A DNA stretch of 64,000 nt from an uncultured Sphingomonadaceae bacterium (GCA_947497315.1 CANMFX010000002.1:496001-560000); one strand, 5' to 3'. Counted from the stretch's first letter, positions 9,344 through 20,908 are shown. The notes: generated by a model from the letters alone, not told the origin. A program made the numbers and translations.

Positions 9344-10092
9344 AGGCGGATTGCCCGCGGGTCCTGTCCATAGCAGGTTCTGACAGCGGCGGCGGCGCGG
9401 GGATACAGGCGGATATCCGGACAATAACCAATCTCGGCGGCCATGCCATGACCGCGATCACTGCTGTTACCGCTCAAAATAGCGCGGGTGTGACAGCTGT
9501 CGAGTTGATGACGCCAGATATGGTGCTGGCTCAGATTTGGGCTGTGATGGATGATTTTGACGCTGATGCGATTAAGATCGGCATGCTGGGATCTCCGGAA
9601 ATTGCTCTTGCGGTTGCAGGGTTTCTGAAATCCGTGCGGAACAAGCCGGTTATTCTTGACCCGGTCATGGTGGCCACCAGCGGCGCGACACTGGCGGATG
9701 AACGCACGATTGCAGCATTTGAAAAGATCATTCCGCTGAGCAGCCTTGTTACGCCCAATCTTTACGAAATGGATCGTTTGGGCGGCGATGGTGCTATCTC
9801 TGGTTATCAAGTGCCGTTTCTGGTCAAGGGTGGCCACGGGCCGGATGAGATTTTGGTCGATAGACTGGTCGGCGCCGATGGCGAGATCGAACGCTGGGAA
9901 GGTCGCCGGATAGATACGCGCCACAACCACGGAACAGGCTGTACCTTGTCCTCGGCCATCGCGACCTATCTGGCACAAGGATACGAACTGGCTGCCGCGA
10001 TCGGTAAGGCGCGTAACTATGTCAGAGCGAGCCTTGAGGCTGCACCGGGCTTTGGTGCCGGACATGGCCCAATGGGTGTGCCGAAGACATGA
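9340..10092 (+). CDS. thiD: Hydroxymethylpyrimidine/phosphomethylpyrimidine kinase
   Basis: A 250-aa ribokinase-fold enzyme that phosphorylates HMP and HMP-P in thiamine synthesis. The N-terminal [13 protein letters not shown] motif (residues 13-25) and the C-terminal [10 protein letters not shown] anion-hole motif (near 208-217) are both complete. The middle has the P-V-M-V-A-T-S-G and T-P-N-L-Y-E strands usual in ThiD. The start overlaps the upstream small membrane protein by four bases and the stop overlaps the rnhB start by four (ATGA at 10089), so all three are coupled. There is no other thiamine gene in the window and no thiamine riboswitch is apparent upstream of the chain. Confidence 0.96.
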   Translation: MKADCPRVLSIAGSDSGGGAGIQADIRTITNLGGHAMTAITAVTAQNSAGVTAVELMTPDMVLAQIWAVMDDFDADAIKIGMLGSPEIALAVAGFLKSVRNKPVILDPVMVATSGATLADERTIAAFEKIIPLSSLVTPNLYEMDRLGGDGAISGYQVPFLVKGGHGPDEILVDRLVGADGEIERWEGRRIDTRHNHGTGCTLSSAIATYLAQGYELAAAIGKARNYVRASLEAAPGFGAGHGPMGVPKT

Positions 10093-10658
10093 TGATCACT
10101 TTGACGGCCGGGATTGATGAAGCGGGCAGGGGGCCGCTGGCCGGACCGGTGGTCGCCGCTGCTGTGATATTGCCAGAGGGACATGGAATCAAAGGGTTGG
10201 ATGACAGCAAGAAACTGACCGCGAAAAAGCGCGCATCGCTTGAAGCTGAAATTTTAGAAAAAACGTTATTTAATATATCATTATGCGAAGAATCAGAGAT
10301 TGATTCTATCAATATATTGCAGGCAACCATGTTGGCGATGACGCGCGCAGCAGACGGCTTGTCACAAAAGCCTGATCATATATTGGTTGACGGCAACCGC
10401 TTGCCGAAATGGGATTACCAGGCAGAGGCGGTGATTGGCGGTGATGCCATTCATGCCTGTATTTCAGCGGCCTCAATCCTGGCTAAAGAGCATCGCGACA
10501 GGATGATGATCGCGGCTGCCGAGAAATATCCCGAATATGGTTGGGAGAGAAACAAGGGCTATGGCACGGCCGAACATCTGGCAGCGCTCCGAAAATATGG
10601 GCCAACCCCTTTGCATCGCAAAAGCTTTGCTCCAGTCGCCCAGTTTTCCTTGCTTTAG
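10089..10658 (+). CDS. rnhB: Ribonuclease HII
   Basis: A 189-aa enzyme that cleaves the RNA strand of RNA:DNA hybrids and single ribonucleotides in DNA. The RNase HII signature [13 protein letters not shown] gives catalytic D10 and E11; a third acidic residue is D101 in I-L-V-D-G-N. The motif S-I-L-A-K-E-H-R-D and the G-Y-G-T-A-E-H tail region are also present. It is the last gene of the glmM chain. Its stop overlaps the stop of the convergent desaturase gene by four bases. In several alphaproteobacteria rnhB lies next to ccrM (from memory); here only the desaturase separates them. Confidence 0.96.
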   Translation: MMITLTAGIDEAGRGPLAGPVVAAAVILPEGHGIKGLDDSKKLTAKKRASLEAEILEKTLFNISLCEESEIDSINILQATMLAMTRAADGLSQKPDHILVDGNRLPKWDYQAEAVIGGDAIHACISAASILAKEHRDRMMIAAAEKYPEYGWERNKGYGTAEHLAALRKYGPTPLHRKSFAPVAQFSLL

Positions 10659-11734
10659 ACGACTTGTTTTGCCGGATTTTTGAGTTTTTCCTGCACCCAC
10701 TCGCCATTTTCATCCTTGATATAGCGCGGCGCCCATTTGACGTTCCACACAAGCCCCATTTTTTCCCACAGTCGGATAATGTTGGCGCAAGGATCAAATT
10801 CCCACCAGACGACACCCGATGTGGCCGAACGGGGATGTTGATGATGGTTATTATGCCATCCGTCACCCATGGTGAGGATATTGATCAGCAGGTTATTCCT
10901 GGCCGTATCGTGACCTTTGAACCTTTGGGAACCAAATAGATGGCAAACGCTGTTGACGCTCTGCAACACGGTAAGCACGGCAAAAATCCTAAGGAAACCG
11001 GCGATTAAAATCGTTCCGATAATCGCCTCGGGACCCGCAAAGGCCAGAGCCCAGAGCGCCGGAAAAACAATCGCGGAGACAAAATACCAGAACCACCGGG
11101 TGCGATGGGCGAACATGACGATTTCGTCATCGACCAGGCCCTTGCCATAGATGCTGAGATCAGTCGTCGTTCGGTCAAACAGCCAGCCGACATGGCTGTG
11201 ATGGAATTTGGCGAAACCTTTAAGCGGTTTGCCATAGCCATCAAAATGGGGGCTATGCGCGTCGCCGACCTTGTCGGTCATTGCGTGATGGCGGCGGTGA
11301 TTGGCCGCCCAGTGCAGCGCAGAACCTTGTGCTGCCGACTGGGTCAATATCGCAATGAATATGCCCATTGGTTTGGAAGTTTCAAAAGCGCGGTGCGAGA
11401 AATAGCGGTGATAACCGACTATACATCCGACCATGGACAGGAAATATCCGACCAGAAAGGCGGACCATTCGACCCATCCTGAACCGTAAGCGAACATCCA
11501 ATAGATTGCGGCGATGGAGCCGCCGATCTTGGTCGTCGACAATATGGCATGTTCCCGCAGCTTCGCACGCGCCGCGCGGCCACCATATTTGGCGCCAAAT
11601 GGTACGGTTACCGTCTCATTTTCGGGTTGCAGCAGCCCTTGCTCTGTATGGTTGGAATCTGCTTTGAAGAGATTTTTTTCAGCCGGTGCATCCACCGTAT
11701 CGGTCATGTTTTTAACATTGGTATCGATAGTCAT
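10655..11734 (-). CDS. Acyl-CoA/acyl-lipid delta-9-type fatty acid desaturase
   Basis: With the start at ATG 11734 the protein has 359 aa; a frame to 11836 is open, but its extra residues look non-coding, and 11707 is a third option. The three histidine boxes of membrane di-iron desaturases are complete: H-R-Y-F-S-H (about 109-114), H-R-R-H-H (146-150) and H-N-N-H-H (294-298), between four main hydrophobic helices. The enzyme inserts a cis double bond in saturated acyl chains, adjusting membrane fluidity. A hydrophilic N-terminal region of about 60 residues precedes the first helix. It is convergent with rnhB and divergent from ccrM, so its promoter shares the GANTC-rich spacer. Confidence 0.9.
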   Translation of the reverse strand: MTIDTNVKNMTDTVDAPAEKNLFKADSNHTEQGLLQPENETVTVPFGAKYGGRAARAKLREHAILSTTKIGGSIAAIYWMFAYGSGWVEWSAFLVGYFLSMVGCIVGYHRYFSHRAFETSKPMGIFIAILTQSAAQGSALHWAANHRRHHAMTDKVGDAHSPHFDGYGKPLKGFAKFHHSHVGWLFDRTTTDLSIYGKGLVDDEIVMFAHRTRWFWYFVSAIVFPALWALAFAGPEAIIGTILIAGFLRIFAVLTVLQSVNSVCHLFGSQRFKGHDTARNNLLINILTMGDGWHNNHHQHPRSATSGVVWWEFDPCANIIRLWEKMGLVWNVKWAPRYIKDENGEWVQEKLKNPAKQVV

Positions 11735-13258
<1,524 letters not shown>

Positions 13259-13268
13259 GAAGGCTATC

Positions 13269-14387
13269 ATGGTGGATGCTGTCGGTCCGGATGCAAAAAT
13301 CTATCTGAAGCCTGTCGGATTTCTCGACAGCCCACAATATTTTAATGATCAAAATACACGTTTAAACAATAGCTTGTTGTGGTTTTCTCAAGTTGAATAT
13401 TCGATATTTGAAGATGGTAAGCCAACGATCCGAAATCTGGCTCCGGTGGAATTGTGGGACAAGATTGCATCGCGATTGCCAGAGCCCGTGCAAGAGCGGG
13501 CTGCCGCATTATTTGCCAATCTGACCAAGACCCATGCACCGCTGCAATGTGGCGAGCGGGTGCTGCGTTTTGATCAACCCCATGTGATGGGCATCCTCAA
13601 CATGACGCCGGACAGTTTTTCCGATGGCGGCAAGCATGAGGGCGACCCGCAAAACGCAGCCGATGCAGGTTTCAATATGGCGACGGCAGGGGCTTCGATT
13701 ATCGATATTGGCGGAGAGTCAACGCGGCCCGGTGCAGAAACCGTTTGGGAGGGCGACGAGATCAAACGAGTTGTGCCGGTAATCGAAAAACTCGCACAAT
13801 GTGGAGCTGCGCTGTCGATCGACACCCGCAAGGCCGCAGTGATGGAAGCAGCGATTACAGCGGGCGCGCACATTATCAATGATGTCTCTGCTTTGCTGCA
13901 TGACAAACGTTCGTTGGAAGTCGCCGGCGTGTCAAGCCGGCCCGTTGTGCTGATGCATGCGCCATCCAGCGGCAAGGACCCGCACAAAGGCAAGGGTTAT
14001 GGCAATGTTGTAGCCGATACGTTCGACTGGCTGGAACAACGCGTCGCGGATGTTGTGGAAGCCGGTTTTGAGCGGGAAAAGATCATCGTTGATCCGGGTC
14101 TTGGCTTTGGCAAGTCGCTGTCTGATAATCTGGCTTTGATGAACAATATTGCTCTGTTTCACGCGCTTGGTCAGCCGCTGCTGATTGGGGCGAGCCGCAA
14201 ACGCATGATCGGCGCGCTGTCGAAGGAAGCGCCGGTAGGCCAACGCCTGGGCGGTTCCATCGCCTTTGCCCACCATGCTATCCAGCAAGGGGCACAGATC
14301 GTGCGTGTCCACGATGTGCCGGAAACAGTGCAAGCCGCGCAAGTCTGGCGCGGAATGCGTGATGCCGGGGTCACAGCGCGGGTTTAA
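13269..14387 (+). CDS. folP: Dihydropteroate synthase with N-terminal extension
   Basis: The ATG at 13269 is preceded by AGGAAGG at the end of ccrM, giving 372 aa. The DHPS TIM barrel begins near residue 105 with M-G-I-L-N-M-T-P-D-S-F-S-D-G (107-120), continues with D-I-G-G-E-S-T-R-P-G, S-I-D-T-R-K, D-P-G-L-G-F-G-K and ends with G-A-S-R-K-R, all pterin or pABA contacts. The enzyme condenses pABA with dihydropterin pyrophosphate for folate. The first ~100 residues are an extra region not found in the ~280-aa enterobacterial enzyme; it is not a FolK-like kinase by eye. The 10-bp gap suggests read-through from ccrM, and S9 peptidase follows after about 90 bp. Confidence 0.94.
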   Translation: MVDAVGPDAKIYLKPVGFLDSPQYFNDQNTRLNNSLLWFSQVEYSIFEDGKPTIRNLAPVELWDKIASRLPEPVQERAAALFANLTKTHAPLQCGERVLRFDQPHVMGILNMTPDSFSDGGKHEGDPQNAADAGFNMATAGASIIDIGGESTRPGAETVWEGDEIKRVVPVIEKLAQCGAALSIDTRKAAVMEAAITAGAHIINDVSALLHDKRSLEVAGVSSRPVVLMHAPSSGKDPHKGKGYGNVVADTFDWLEQRVADVVEAGFEREKIIVDPGLGFGKSLSDNLALMNNIALFHALGQPLLIGASRKRMIGALSKEAPVGQRLGGSIAFAHHAIQQGAQIVRVHDVPETVQAAQVWRGMRDAGVTARV

Positions 14388-14479
14388 CAGCGTCATCGAT
14401 CTCAATCTAAAATAATGTAAATTCCCGCTGGCAAAGCGCACGTGTCGCCCATAGGTTGGACGAAACGAAGGGAATTGTA

Positions 14480-16549
14480 ATGAAAACACGCTATTTGCTC
14501 GCCGCCTGCTCGCTTCTTTCCGTCACTAGCGCAGGGTTGGCAGAAACACCCGATGACGCGAGCAAATTTACATCCGAGCGTGTTTTTGACCTGGAATATG
14601 CCGATGATCCGCAGATATCTCCGGACGGCAAAACCATCGTTTATGCTCGCAAATCAATGAATAAACGTAGCGACCGTGTCATCGGTGATCTGTGGGCAAT
14701 CACGACGCAAAATGGGGAGCACAGACCTCTGGTGTCAGGAGAGGGGTCCAGCTCCTCGGTACGCTGGTCACCTGATGGAGATCGGTTGGTCTATCTCACG
14801 ACGACAAATGGTAAGCCCGACTTGCGGGTCCTATATATGGATAGCGGCGAGAGCTTTTCACTTGCGCAGTTGGGGGTAAATCCCTCTGCACCAACCTGGT
14901 CTCCCGATGGTAAGTCAATTGCCTTTTCCATGTTCGTGCCGGACAAGCCTGCGACCTTTACCAAGCCACCCAAGGGACCGAAAGACTCAGAATGGGCAAA
15001 GCCAGTCAGGGTGTTCGATGATCTGGTCTTCCGTTTTGATGGTGCCGGTTATCTTCCCAAAGGAAAAAGCCATGTCTTTGTATTGAGTGCTGAAGGCGGC
15101 ACACCGCGGCAGGTGACCAAAGGCAAAAATGGGTTCAGTTCGCCTGAGTGGTTAGGCAATGGCGTGCTTCTGGTGACGGGTAATGATGTTGAAGACGCCT
15201 ATCTCGACCCGATTGAAAGTGAAATTTACCGAGTCGATCTCTCGGACCTGTCAATGACCGCTTTGACACAGCGCGATGGTCCTGATTTTGCGCCCAAGGT
15301 CTCACCCAAGGGATCACAAATCGCCTATCTTGGCTATGATGACAAACTGAAGTCCTATCAACATACCGAACTCTACGTGATGGGCACCGATGGCACAGGT
15401 TCACGCAACCTGACGGTCAATTTTGATCGGTCCATTGATACGATGCAGTGGCGTGCCGACGGAAAGGCTCTGATTGCTCAGGCAGAAGTAAACGGTTTGC
15501 TCACCCTGTTGTCGATTGATTTGTCAGGAAATGTCAAAACCCTTGTTCGCGATATAGGTGGAACGGCAATCGGGCGTCCCTATGCTTCGGGCAGTTTCTC
15601 AGTTGCGAGAAAGGCCGGTGGTAGTTCACCTGTCATTGCTTACACTAAGGCAAGCACAGATCGTCCGGCTGAAGTTGCGTTCTCCCGCGGCGGTAAAACC
15701 GGCCGGGTTCTGACCAATCTGAACGATGATGCGCTGGGTCATCTTCAACTGGCCAAAGTGGAAGAAATTACCACCAAATCGACGCACGACGGACGGGATA
15801 TTCAGGCTTGGGTTGCCCTTCCTCCCGGGTTTAAGGCGGACGGATCCTATCCCATGATCCTGGAAATCCATGGCGGGCCTTATGCTATGTACGGTCCGTT
15901 TTTTGCCGCTGAAATTCAGCGCTTTGCGGCGGAAGGCTATGTGACGGTTTACGTCAATCCGCGAGGCTCTACCGGCTATGGCGAAGCGTTCGCTCAGCTT
16001 ATTGATCTCGACTATCCGGGGAAAGATCATGATGACCTGATGTCTGTTGTCGATGCTCTGGTTGCGAAAAACTATGTCAGCAAAGATCGTTTGTTCATAA
16101 CTGGCGGCTCGGGTGGCGGCATATTGACGGCATGGGCGGTTGGGAAAACCGACCGTTTTGCCGCTGCTGCATCCATCAAGCCCGTGATTAACTGGACCAC
16201 GATGGCGCTGGCGGCGGATATTTCGCGATTTGTCAGCCGTCACTGGTTCCGAGCACAACCTTGGGAACAGCCGGAAGAATATTGGCGGCGGTCGCCTCTG
16301 TCTATCGTGAACAACGCAAAGACGCCTACGATGCTGATGGTCGGAGAGGCGGATTGGCGCACGCCCGCTTGGGAGGCAGAACAGTTCTATACGGCCTTGA
16401 AGGTCCAGAATGTCGATACCGTGCTGGTGAAAATTCCAGACGCGCCGCATTTAATCGCCGGTCGGCCCAGCAACCTGATTGCCAAAGTGGATAACATAAT
16501 GGGCTGGTTCGCAAAATATGATCCGGTCAAAGCTGACAAGAAGAAGTGA
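14480..16549 (+). CDS. S9-family (acylaminoacyl/dipeptidyl) peptidase, secreted
   Basis: A 689-aa protein starting at ATG 14480 behind a GAAGGGA ribosome site. A Sec signal peptide ends near A-G-L-A-E (residues 16-20). An N-terminal beta-propeller follows, with repeated W-S-P-D-G-K blades, and then an alpha/beta-hydrolase domain. The catalytic triad by position is S544 (G-G-S-G-G-G), D625 (E-A-D-W-R-T-P) and H657 (D-A-P-H-L-I). Such enzymes release dipeptides or N-acylated residues from short peptides in the periplasm, which fits with the peptide symporter elsewhere in the window. The gene converges with ilvA over a 25-bp gap that contains a short CCCC/GGGG inverted repeat. Confidence 0.93.
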   Translation: MKTRYLLAACSLLSVTSAGLAETPDDASKFTSERVFDLEYADDPQISPDGKTIVYARKSMNKRSDRVIGDLWAITTQNGEHRPLVSGEGSSSSVRWSPDGDRLVYLTTTNGKPDLRVLYMDSGESFSLAQLGVNPSAPTWSPDGKSIAFSMFVPDKPATFTKPPKGPKDSEWAKPVRVFDDLVFRFDGAGYLPKGKSHVFVLSAEGGTPRQVTKGKNGFSSPEWLGNGVLLVTGNDVEDAYLDPIESEIYRVDLSDLSMTALTQRDGPDFAPKVSPKGSQIAYLGYDDKLKSYQHTELYVMGTDGTGSRNLTVNFDRSIDTMQWRADGKALIAQAEVNGLLTLLSIDLSGNVKTLVRDIGGTAIGRPYASGSFSVARKAGGSSPVIAYTKASTDRPAEVAFSRGGKTGRVLTNLNDDALGHLQLAKVEEITTKSTHDGRDIQAWVALPPGFKADGSYPMILEIHGGPYAMYGPFFAAEIQRFAAEGYVTVYVNPRGSTGYGEAFAQLIDLDYPGKDHDDLMSVVDALVAKNYVSKDRLFITGGSGGGILTAWAVGKTDRFAAAASIKPVINWTTMALAADISRFVSRHWFRAQPWEQPEEYWRRSPLSIVNNAKTPTMLMVGEADWRTPAWEAEQFYTALKVQNVDTVLVKIPDAPHLIAGRPSNLIAKVDNIMGWFAKYDPVKADKKK

Positions 16550-16574
16550 CTTCCCCCTATCGGGGTGGGTGTGA

Positions 16575-17816
16575 TCAGTCCGCTAACTCCACCTGCCGCA
16601 CATCATAGCCGGCTTTGTTGAGATCAGCGATCAAGCCATCCAGTTGTTCTTTGTCCTTGGCCTCGCACTCGATGTCGGTAATTAAGCCCTTGGCGGGAAG
16701 GTTGGTGAAAACGCGCTGGTGATAGACCTCGATGATGTTGACTTCGTGCTCGGCAAATTGCTTCACAACATTATAGAGCGCGCCTGGCTGATCGCGCAGA
16801 TGCAGACGGAGGCGAGCGAGGCGGCCGGAGCGGGCTAAGTCACGGAGCAGAACGTTGGCGAGTAAGCGTGTGTCGATATTACCGCCGCACAGCACTAGGC
16901 CGACTTTTTCTCCGGCAAATTTGTCCTTGTTACCAAGCAGGGCGGCAAGGCCGGCAGCGCCAGCGCCCTCGACGACGGTTTTTTCTATCTGGAGCAGCAG
17001 GCTGACTGCGCCTTCCAGTTGCGCTTCGCCGACCAACAGGATTTCATCAACATATTTCTTGATCACCGCGGCGGTAAATTCGGACGGATTGCGCACGGCA
17101 ATGCCCTCGGCCAGCGTATCGCCACCAGCTGTTACGTCTTTGCCATTCAGTTTGCCGTACATGCTGGGATAAAGTGTGGCCTGCACACCGGTCATTTTGA
17201 TATCCGGCTTCATTGCATGTGCAGCTGTCGCCATGCCGGAGAATAACCCGCCGCCGCCAATCGGAATGATCAACCGGCCAAGATCGGGAACGGCCTCAAG
17301 CATTTCAATCGCCACTGTACCCTGACCAGCAGCCACATGTGGGTCATCAAAGGCGTGGATATAAGTCAGGCCGCATGTCTTAGCGAGCTCCAGCGCGTGC
17401 GAATAGGCTTCATCATAATTGCCGCCCGCCATGACAATTTCCGCTCCATGGCCGCGCGTTTGTTCCACTTTGACCATTGGCGTGGTCGTAGGCATGACGA
17501 TGGTAGCTGGAATACCGAGATTCTTGGCATTGTACGCGAGACCTTGCGCATGGTTACCTGCCGAGGCCGCGATGACACCGGCAGTGCGTTTGTCTTCATC
17601 CATCAGCAGTAAGGCGTTTAAAGCGCCGCGCTCCTTGTAAGCGGCAGTAAACTGAAGATTCTCGAATTTCAGAAAGACTTCCGCGCCAGCCATTTCGGAA
17701 AGAGTGATGCTCTTTAATGTCGGCGTCTGCACGACGCGGTCACGAATGCGGGCATGGGCCGCACGGACATCTGCATAAGTGAAGGACGGAAGTGAACTGG
17801 TATCTTGATCGGTCAT
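16575..17816 (-). CDS. ilvA: Threonine ammonia-lyase with ACT domain
   Basis: A 413-aa PLP enzyme that deaminates threonine to 2-oxobutyrate, the first step towards isoleucine. The PLP lysine is K61 in F-T-A-A-Y-K-E-R-G-A, the phosphate-binding loop is G-G-G-G at 187-190 (I-P-I-G-G-G-G-L-F-S-G), and S-A-G-N-H-A-Q-G lies near 85-92. A single C-terminal ACT domain (about 337-411, starting R-L-H-L-R-D-Q-P-G-A-L) indicates ligand-controlled activity. One ACT domain and this length resemble the shorter IlvA/TdcB-like enzymes rather than the 514-aa E. coli IlvA. A serine dehydratase activity cannot be excluded. It stands alone on its strand between two plus-strand genes. Confidence 0.93.
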   Translation of the reverse strand: MTDQDTSSLPSFTYADVRAAHARIRDRVVQTPTLKSITLSEMAGAEVFLKFENLQFTAAYKERGALNALLLMDEDKRTAGVIAASAGNHAQGLAYNAKNLGIPATIVMPTTTPMVKVEQTRGHGAEIVMAGGNYDEAYSHALELAKTCGLTYIHAFDDPHVAAGQGTVAIEMLEAVPDLGRLIIPIGGGGLFSGMATAAHAMKPDIKMTGVQATLYPSMYGKLNGKDVTAGGDTLAEGIAVRNPSEFTAAVIKKYVDEILLVGEAQLEGAVSLLLQIEKTVVEGAGAAGLAALLGNKDKFAGEKVGLVLCGGNIDTRLLANVLLRDLARSGRLARLRLHLRDQPGALYNVVKQFAEHEVNIIEVYHQRVFTNLPAKGLITDIECEAKDKEQLDGLIADLNKAGYDVRQVELAD

Positions 17817-17888
17817 AGTGCCAAAGCCCCTAACTCATCTGGTCTTTCAGGGAAACAATGATTATGCGGGCCCTAAGGATAATAAAGT

Positions 17889-18764
17889 ATGGCAAAAATT
17901 GCATTTATCGGAATTGGCGTGATGGGCGGCCCCATGGCAGCCCACCTTGCCCGAGCCGGGCATGACCTTACAGTCTATAATCGCACCCAATCGAAAGCGG
18001 AAAAATGGGTTGCGGAACATGGCGGAGATTTTGCGCTCAGTCCTGCGGAAGCGGCCAAAGAGGCCCAGATTGTGATCAGCTGTGTTGGCAATGACGATGA
18101 TTTAAGTGCGGTTACCATGGGCCGTGACGGCGCTTTTGGTGCAATGCAAAACGGTGGTCTGTTTATCGATCATACCACTGTCTCTGCCCAGATTGCCCGA
18201 CAATTGTCGGTTGAGGCGCAAGGGCGCAGCATCCATGTGGTTGATGCGCCGGTTTCCGGCGGACAGGCGGGTGCCGAAAATGGCAAATTGTCCATCATGT
18301 GCGGCGGTAGTAAAGAGGCCTTCGCCGCAGCGGAAAATATCATGTCGGTTTATGCAGCACGCATTGTTCATGTGGGTGGGCCGGGTGCCGGGCAAACTAC
18401 AAAAATGTGCAATCAGATCGCTATTGCCGGGGTTTTGGAAGGCCTATCTGAAGCTCTGCGTTTTGCTCAGGCAAGCAAACTGGATCTGGACAAGGTCTAT
18501 GATGCCATTTCGGGCGGAGCAGCGCAAAGCTGGCAAATGGATAACCGCTGGGCCACCATGGCCAACGACGAGTTTGATTTTGGCTTTGCGGTTGACTGGA
18601 TGCGTAAGGATCTCGGACTGGCACTTGCAGAAGCACGGACCAACGGATCGACCTTGCCCGTCGCGGCATTGGTCGATCAGTTTTATGCTGAAGTTCAGGC
18701 GGCGGGCGGCGGTCGGCATGACACAAGTTCGCTGGTTTCAAGAATTGCCAAGAGCAGAGTGTAG
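17889..18764 (+). CDS. Beta-hydroxyacid dehydrogenase (3-hydroxyisobutyrate dehydrogenase family)
   Basis: A 291-aa NAD(P)-dependent dehydrogenase. The Rossmann motif G-I-G-V-M-G-G-P-M is at residues 8-16, the substrate loop D-A-P-V-S-G-G at 119-125, and the catalytic lysine is K172 in G-Q-T-T-K-M-C-N-Q. The family includes HIBADH, tartronate semialdehyde reductase and 2-hydroxy-3-oxopropionate reductase, and the substrate cannot be separated by eye; the valine catabolic genes that usually surround mmsB are absent here. The next gene, an amidohydrolase, starts 30 bp downstream and may be co-transcribed. Confidence 0.88.
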   Translation: MAKIAFIGIGVMGGPMAAHLARAGHDLTVYNRTQSKAEKWVAEHGGDFALSPAEAAKEAQIVISCVGNDDDLSAVTMGRDGAFGAMQNGGLFIDHTTVSAQIARQLSVEAQGRSIHVVDAPVSGGQAGAENGKLSIMCGGSKEAFAAAENIMSVYAARIVHVGGPGAGQTTKMCNQIAIAGVLEGLSEALRFAQASKLDLDKVYDAISGGAAQSWQMDNRWATMANDEFDFGFAVDWMRKDLGLALAEARTNGSTLPVAALVDQFYAEVQAAGGGRHDTSSLVSRIAKSRV

Positions 18765-18794
18765 TTTTCAGGGATTGATTTTCGGGGGATAGTG

Positions 18795-20480
18795 ATGCGT
18801 ATTTTTTCATCAGTAGCGAAAGCGTGCGCGGCCTTATGGGCTGCCGCTATGATTGTCGGAGCTCCGGTTCAGGCCGACAGCTTGATTGAGAACGTCAATG
18901 GAATAACGCTGAATGAAGAAGGGAAAGTTGTCCGGTTTGCTGCGATGGTTATCGACGACGATGGTCGGGTAAAGGAGTTGCTCGACCGGAAAGACAAGCG
19001 TCCCAAGGATGTTGATTTCCAATTTGACGGTAAAGGTAAAACCCTGATTCCCGGATTTGTCGATGCTCATGGGCATGTTATGGGATTGGGCTTCGCCGCT
19101 CTGACACTGGACCTTTCGCAGACAAAGACTCTTGCTGAGGCACAAGAAGCGTTGCGCGCATATGCAGCCAAATACCCCAATCGACGGTGGATTATCGGTG
19201 GTGGATGGAATCAGGAAGTTTGGGGCTTGGGGCGTTTTCCGACGGCTGCGGAGCTTGACACTGTTGTTCCGGACCGGCCAGTTTATCTCGAGCGCGTCGA
19301 CGGCCATGCGGCCTGGGTCAACAGCGCAGGTATGAAGGCTGCAGGTATCACCTCCGCAACCAAGGCACCTCCGGGCGGTGCAATCGAAAGAGCGGGCGGT
19401 AAACCAACCGGTATCTTCGTCGACAAAGCACAGGGACTGTTCAGCAAATCCATTCCGGCGCCGCGCCCTGTGGAAAAAGACCTTGCTCTCATGAAGGCTC
19501 AAGAAATACTGCTTTCCCAGGGAGTAACCGCGATTGCTGATATGGGGACCACGATGTCCGATTGGCAGAGTTTCCGAAGGGCAGGAGACAAAGGGCAACT
19601 GAAAGTTCGGATCATCTCTTATGCCGGTGAAATCGAAAATATGATTGCAATTGGCGGACCGGGACCGTCGCCATGGCTTTATGATGATCATCTGAAACTA
19701 GCGGGCGTAAAGCTTTATATAGATGGAGCGTTGGGATCACGTGGTGCGTTGTTGAAGGAACCCTATGCCGACAAACCGGGAGAGAAAGGATTGGAGCTCC
19801 TGTCCCCTGCGCAACTTAAAAACAAGATGAGCCGTGCGGCGATGGATCGTTTTCAAACAGCCGTGCATGCGATTGGCGACCAAGCCAATGAAGAGATTTT
19901 ATCTGCCGTTGAAGAATTGCAATATACTTTCAAGGGGGACCGACGCTGGCGGATCGAGCACGCACAGATTGTTGATCCTATGGACTTGCCAAGAATTGCT
20001 CGCACCGGAACAATTGCATCGATGCAACCGGTTCATCAGACGTCGGATCGATTAATGGCAGAGGCACGACTGGGACCCGACCGCCTGGACGGTGCTTATG
20101 CTTGGAAATCGATTCTCGAATCGGGCGCGAAATTGGCCTTTGGAACCGATGTTCCTGTTGAATCGTCCAATCCGTTTCCCGGATTGTCGGCTGCAATGAC
20201 GCGCGAAGATGCAAATGGACAACCTTTTGGCGGATGGTTGCCGGGAGAGCGGTTGGCTCGTGAGGAAGCATGGTACGCCTACACCATAGGAGCGGCTTAT
20301 GCCTCGTTTGCCGAGGATCGGATCGGCAGTCTCACTAAGGGGAAGCGCGCAGACTTCCTGATCATTCAGGAAGACATTATGTTGGTTGCGCCACAAGCGA
20401 TCAGGAATATCAAGGTTGAGCAAACGTGGGTTGGGGGACGACCGGTTTTTGTAAACGAGGCGATACCACCAGTAAAATAA
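18795..20480 (+). CDS. YtcJ-like secreted amidohydrolase
   Basis: A 561-aa protein. ATG 18795 is 5 bp after GGGGGA; a GTG three bases earlier is also in frame, but the spacing favours ATG. A signal peptide of about 27 residues ends near P-V-Q-A-D. The metal-binding H92-x-H94 lies in F-V-D-A-H-G-H, and later metal ligands are in V-H-A-I-G-D-Q-A and R-I-E-H-A-Q, with F-G-T-D-V-P carrying the catalytic aspartate. This arrangement is the YtcJ/AepA branch of exported amidohydrolases with metal active sites. The natural substrate is unknown. It follows the beta-hydroxyacid dehydrogenase by 30 bp. Confidence 0.9.
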   Translation: MRIFSSVAKACAALWAAAMIVGAPVQADSLIENVNGITLNEEGKVVRFAAMVIDDDGRVKELLDRKDKRPKDVDFQFDGKGKTLIPGFVDAHGHVMGLGFAALTLDLSQTKTLAEAQEALRAYAAKYPNRRWIIGGGWNQEVWGLGRFPTAAELDTVVPDRPVYLERVDGHAAWVNSAGMKAAGITSATKAPPGGAIERAGGKPTGIFVDKAQGLFSKSIPAPRPVEKDLALMKAQEILLSQGVTAIADMGTTMSDWQSFRRAGDKGQLKVRIISYAGEIENMIAIGGPGPSPWLYDDHLKLAGVKLYIDGALGSRGALLKEPYADKPGEKGLELLSPAQLKNKMSRAAMDRFQTAVHAIGDQANEEILSAVEELQYTFKGDRRWRIEHAQIVDPMDLPRIARTGTIASMQPVHQTSDRLMAEARLGPDRLDGAYAWKSILESGAKLAFGTDVPVESSNPFPGLSAAMTREDANGQPFGGWLPGERLAREEAWYAYTIGAAYASFAEDRIGSLTKGKRADFLIIQEDIMLVAPQAIRNIKVEQTWVGGRPVFVNEAIPPVK

Positions 20481-20665
20481 CCTATGTTTGCGTCATATTA
20501 ACTGAAATTGCCTTTTAATACTTGCGTTTGATGGGGCTTGGCCGTAAAAAACCAACGATAGCGGATGCACCCCCATAAAGAGTCGCGCAGCGTTATTGGC
20601 ATATCAGAAGGTCGGGGCTTCGACTTTGTCCTTTGGTAACTAAATTATTCTGATTGGAGTAAATA

Positions 20666-20908
20666 ATGAAGTTAAAAAAATTGGCCGCTTCCGTAGCAGC
20701 TGTATCCCTCATCACCGCTCCTGCAATGGCTCAAGCTGTGCAGAGCACCGCTCCAGTTGCAGAACGCATTGGCGCTTCTTCTGATTCCGAAGCTGAAAAG
20801 CTTGAAGGTAGCACCGGCATCATCATCGGTGTTTTGGCTGCTGCAGCTGTAATCGCCGGCATTATCATCATTGCTGATGACGATGACGATGAGCCAACAA
20901 GTCCCTGA
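20666..20908 (+). CDS. Small exported/membrane peptide with acidic tail (80 aa)
   Basis: An 80-aa protein with a clear Sec signal peptide (M-K-L-K-K-L then a hydrophobic core, cleavage near A-M-A-Q), a polar stretch of about 27 residues, a single hydrophobic helix (about 50-69, G-I-I-I-G-V-L-A-A-A-A-V-I) and a tail of five consecutive aspartates (D-D-D-D-D-E-P). If the first segment is cleaved, the product is a single-pass peptide with a charged end. I do not know a named family, though similar small proteins seem common in sphingomonads. The gene is monocistronic, with its own strong terminator 25 bp downstream, which argues for real and substantial expression. Confidence 0.75.
   Translation: MKLKKLAASVAAVSLITAPAMAQAVQSTAPVAERIGASSDSEAEKLEGSTGIIIGVLAAAAVIAGIIIIADDDDDEPTSP

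Noticed and set aside
8875-10065. Long open frame on the minus strand (396 codons) opposite glmM end, DUF1272 and thiD
   Set aside because: It lies over three plus-strand genes with clear motifs and tight coupling; its own protein has no recognisable domain and no ribosome site.
15626-16450. 274-codon minus-strand frame inside the S9 peptidase gene
   Set aside because: The plus strand carries the catalytic triad; the antisense frame is rich in Arg and His and has no domain.
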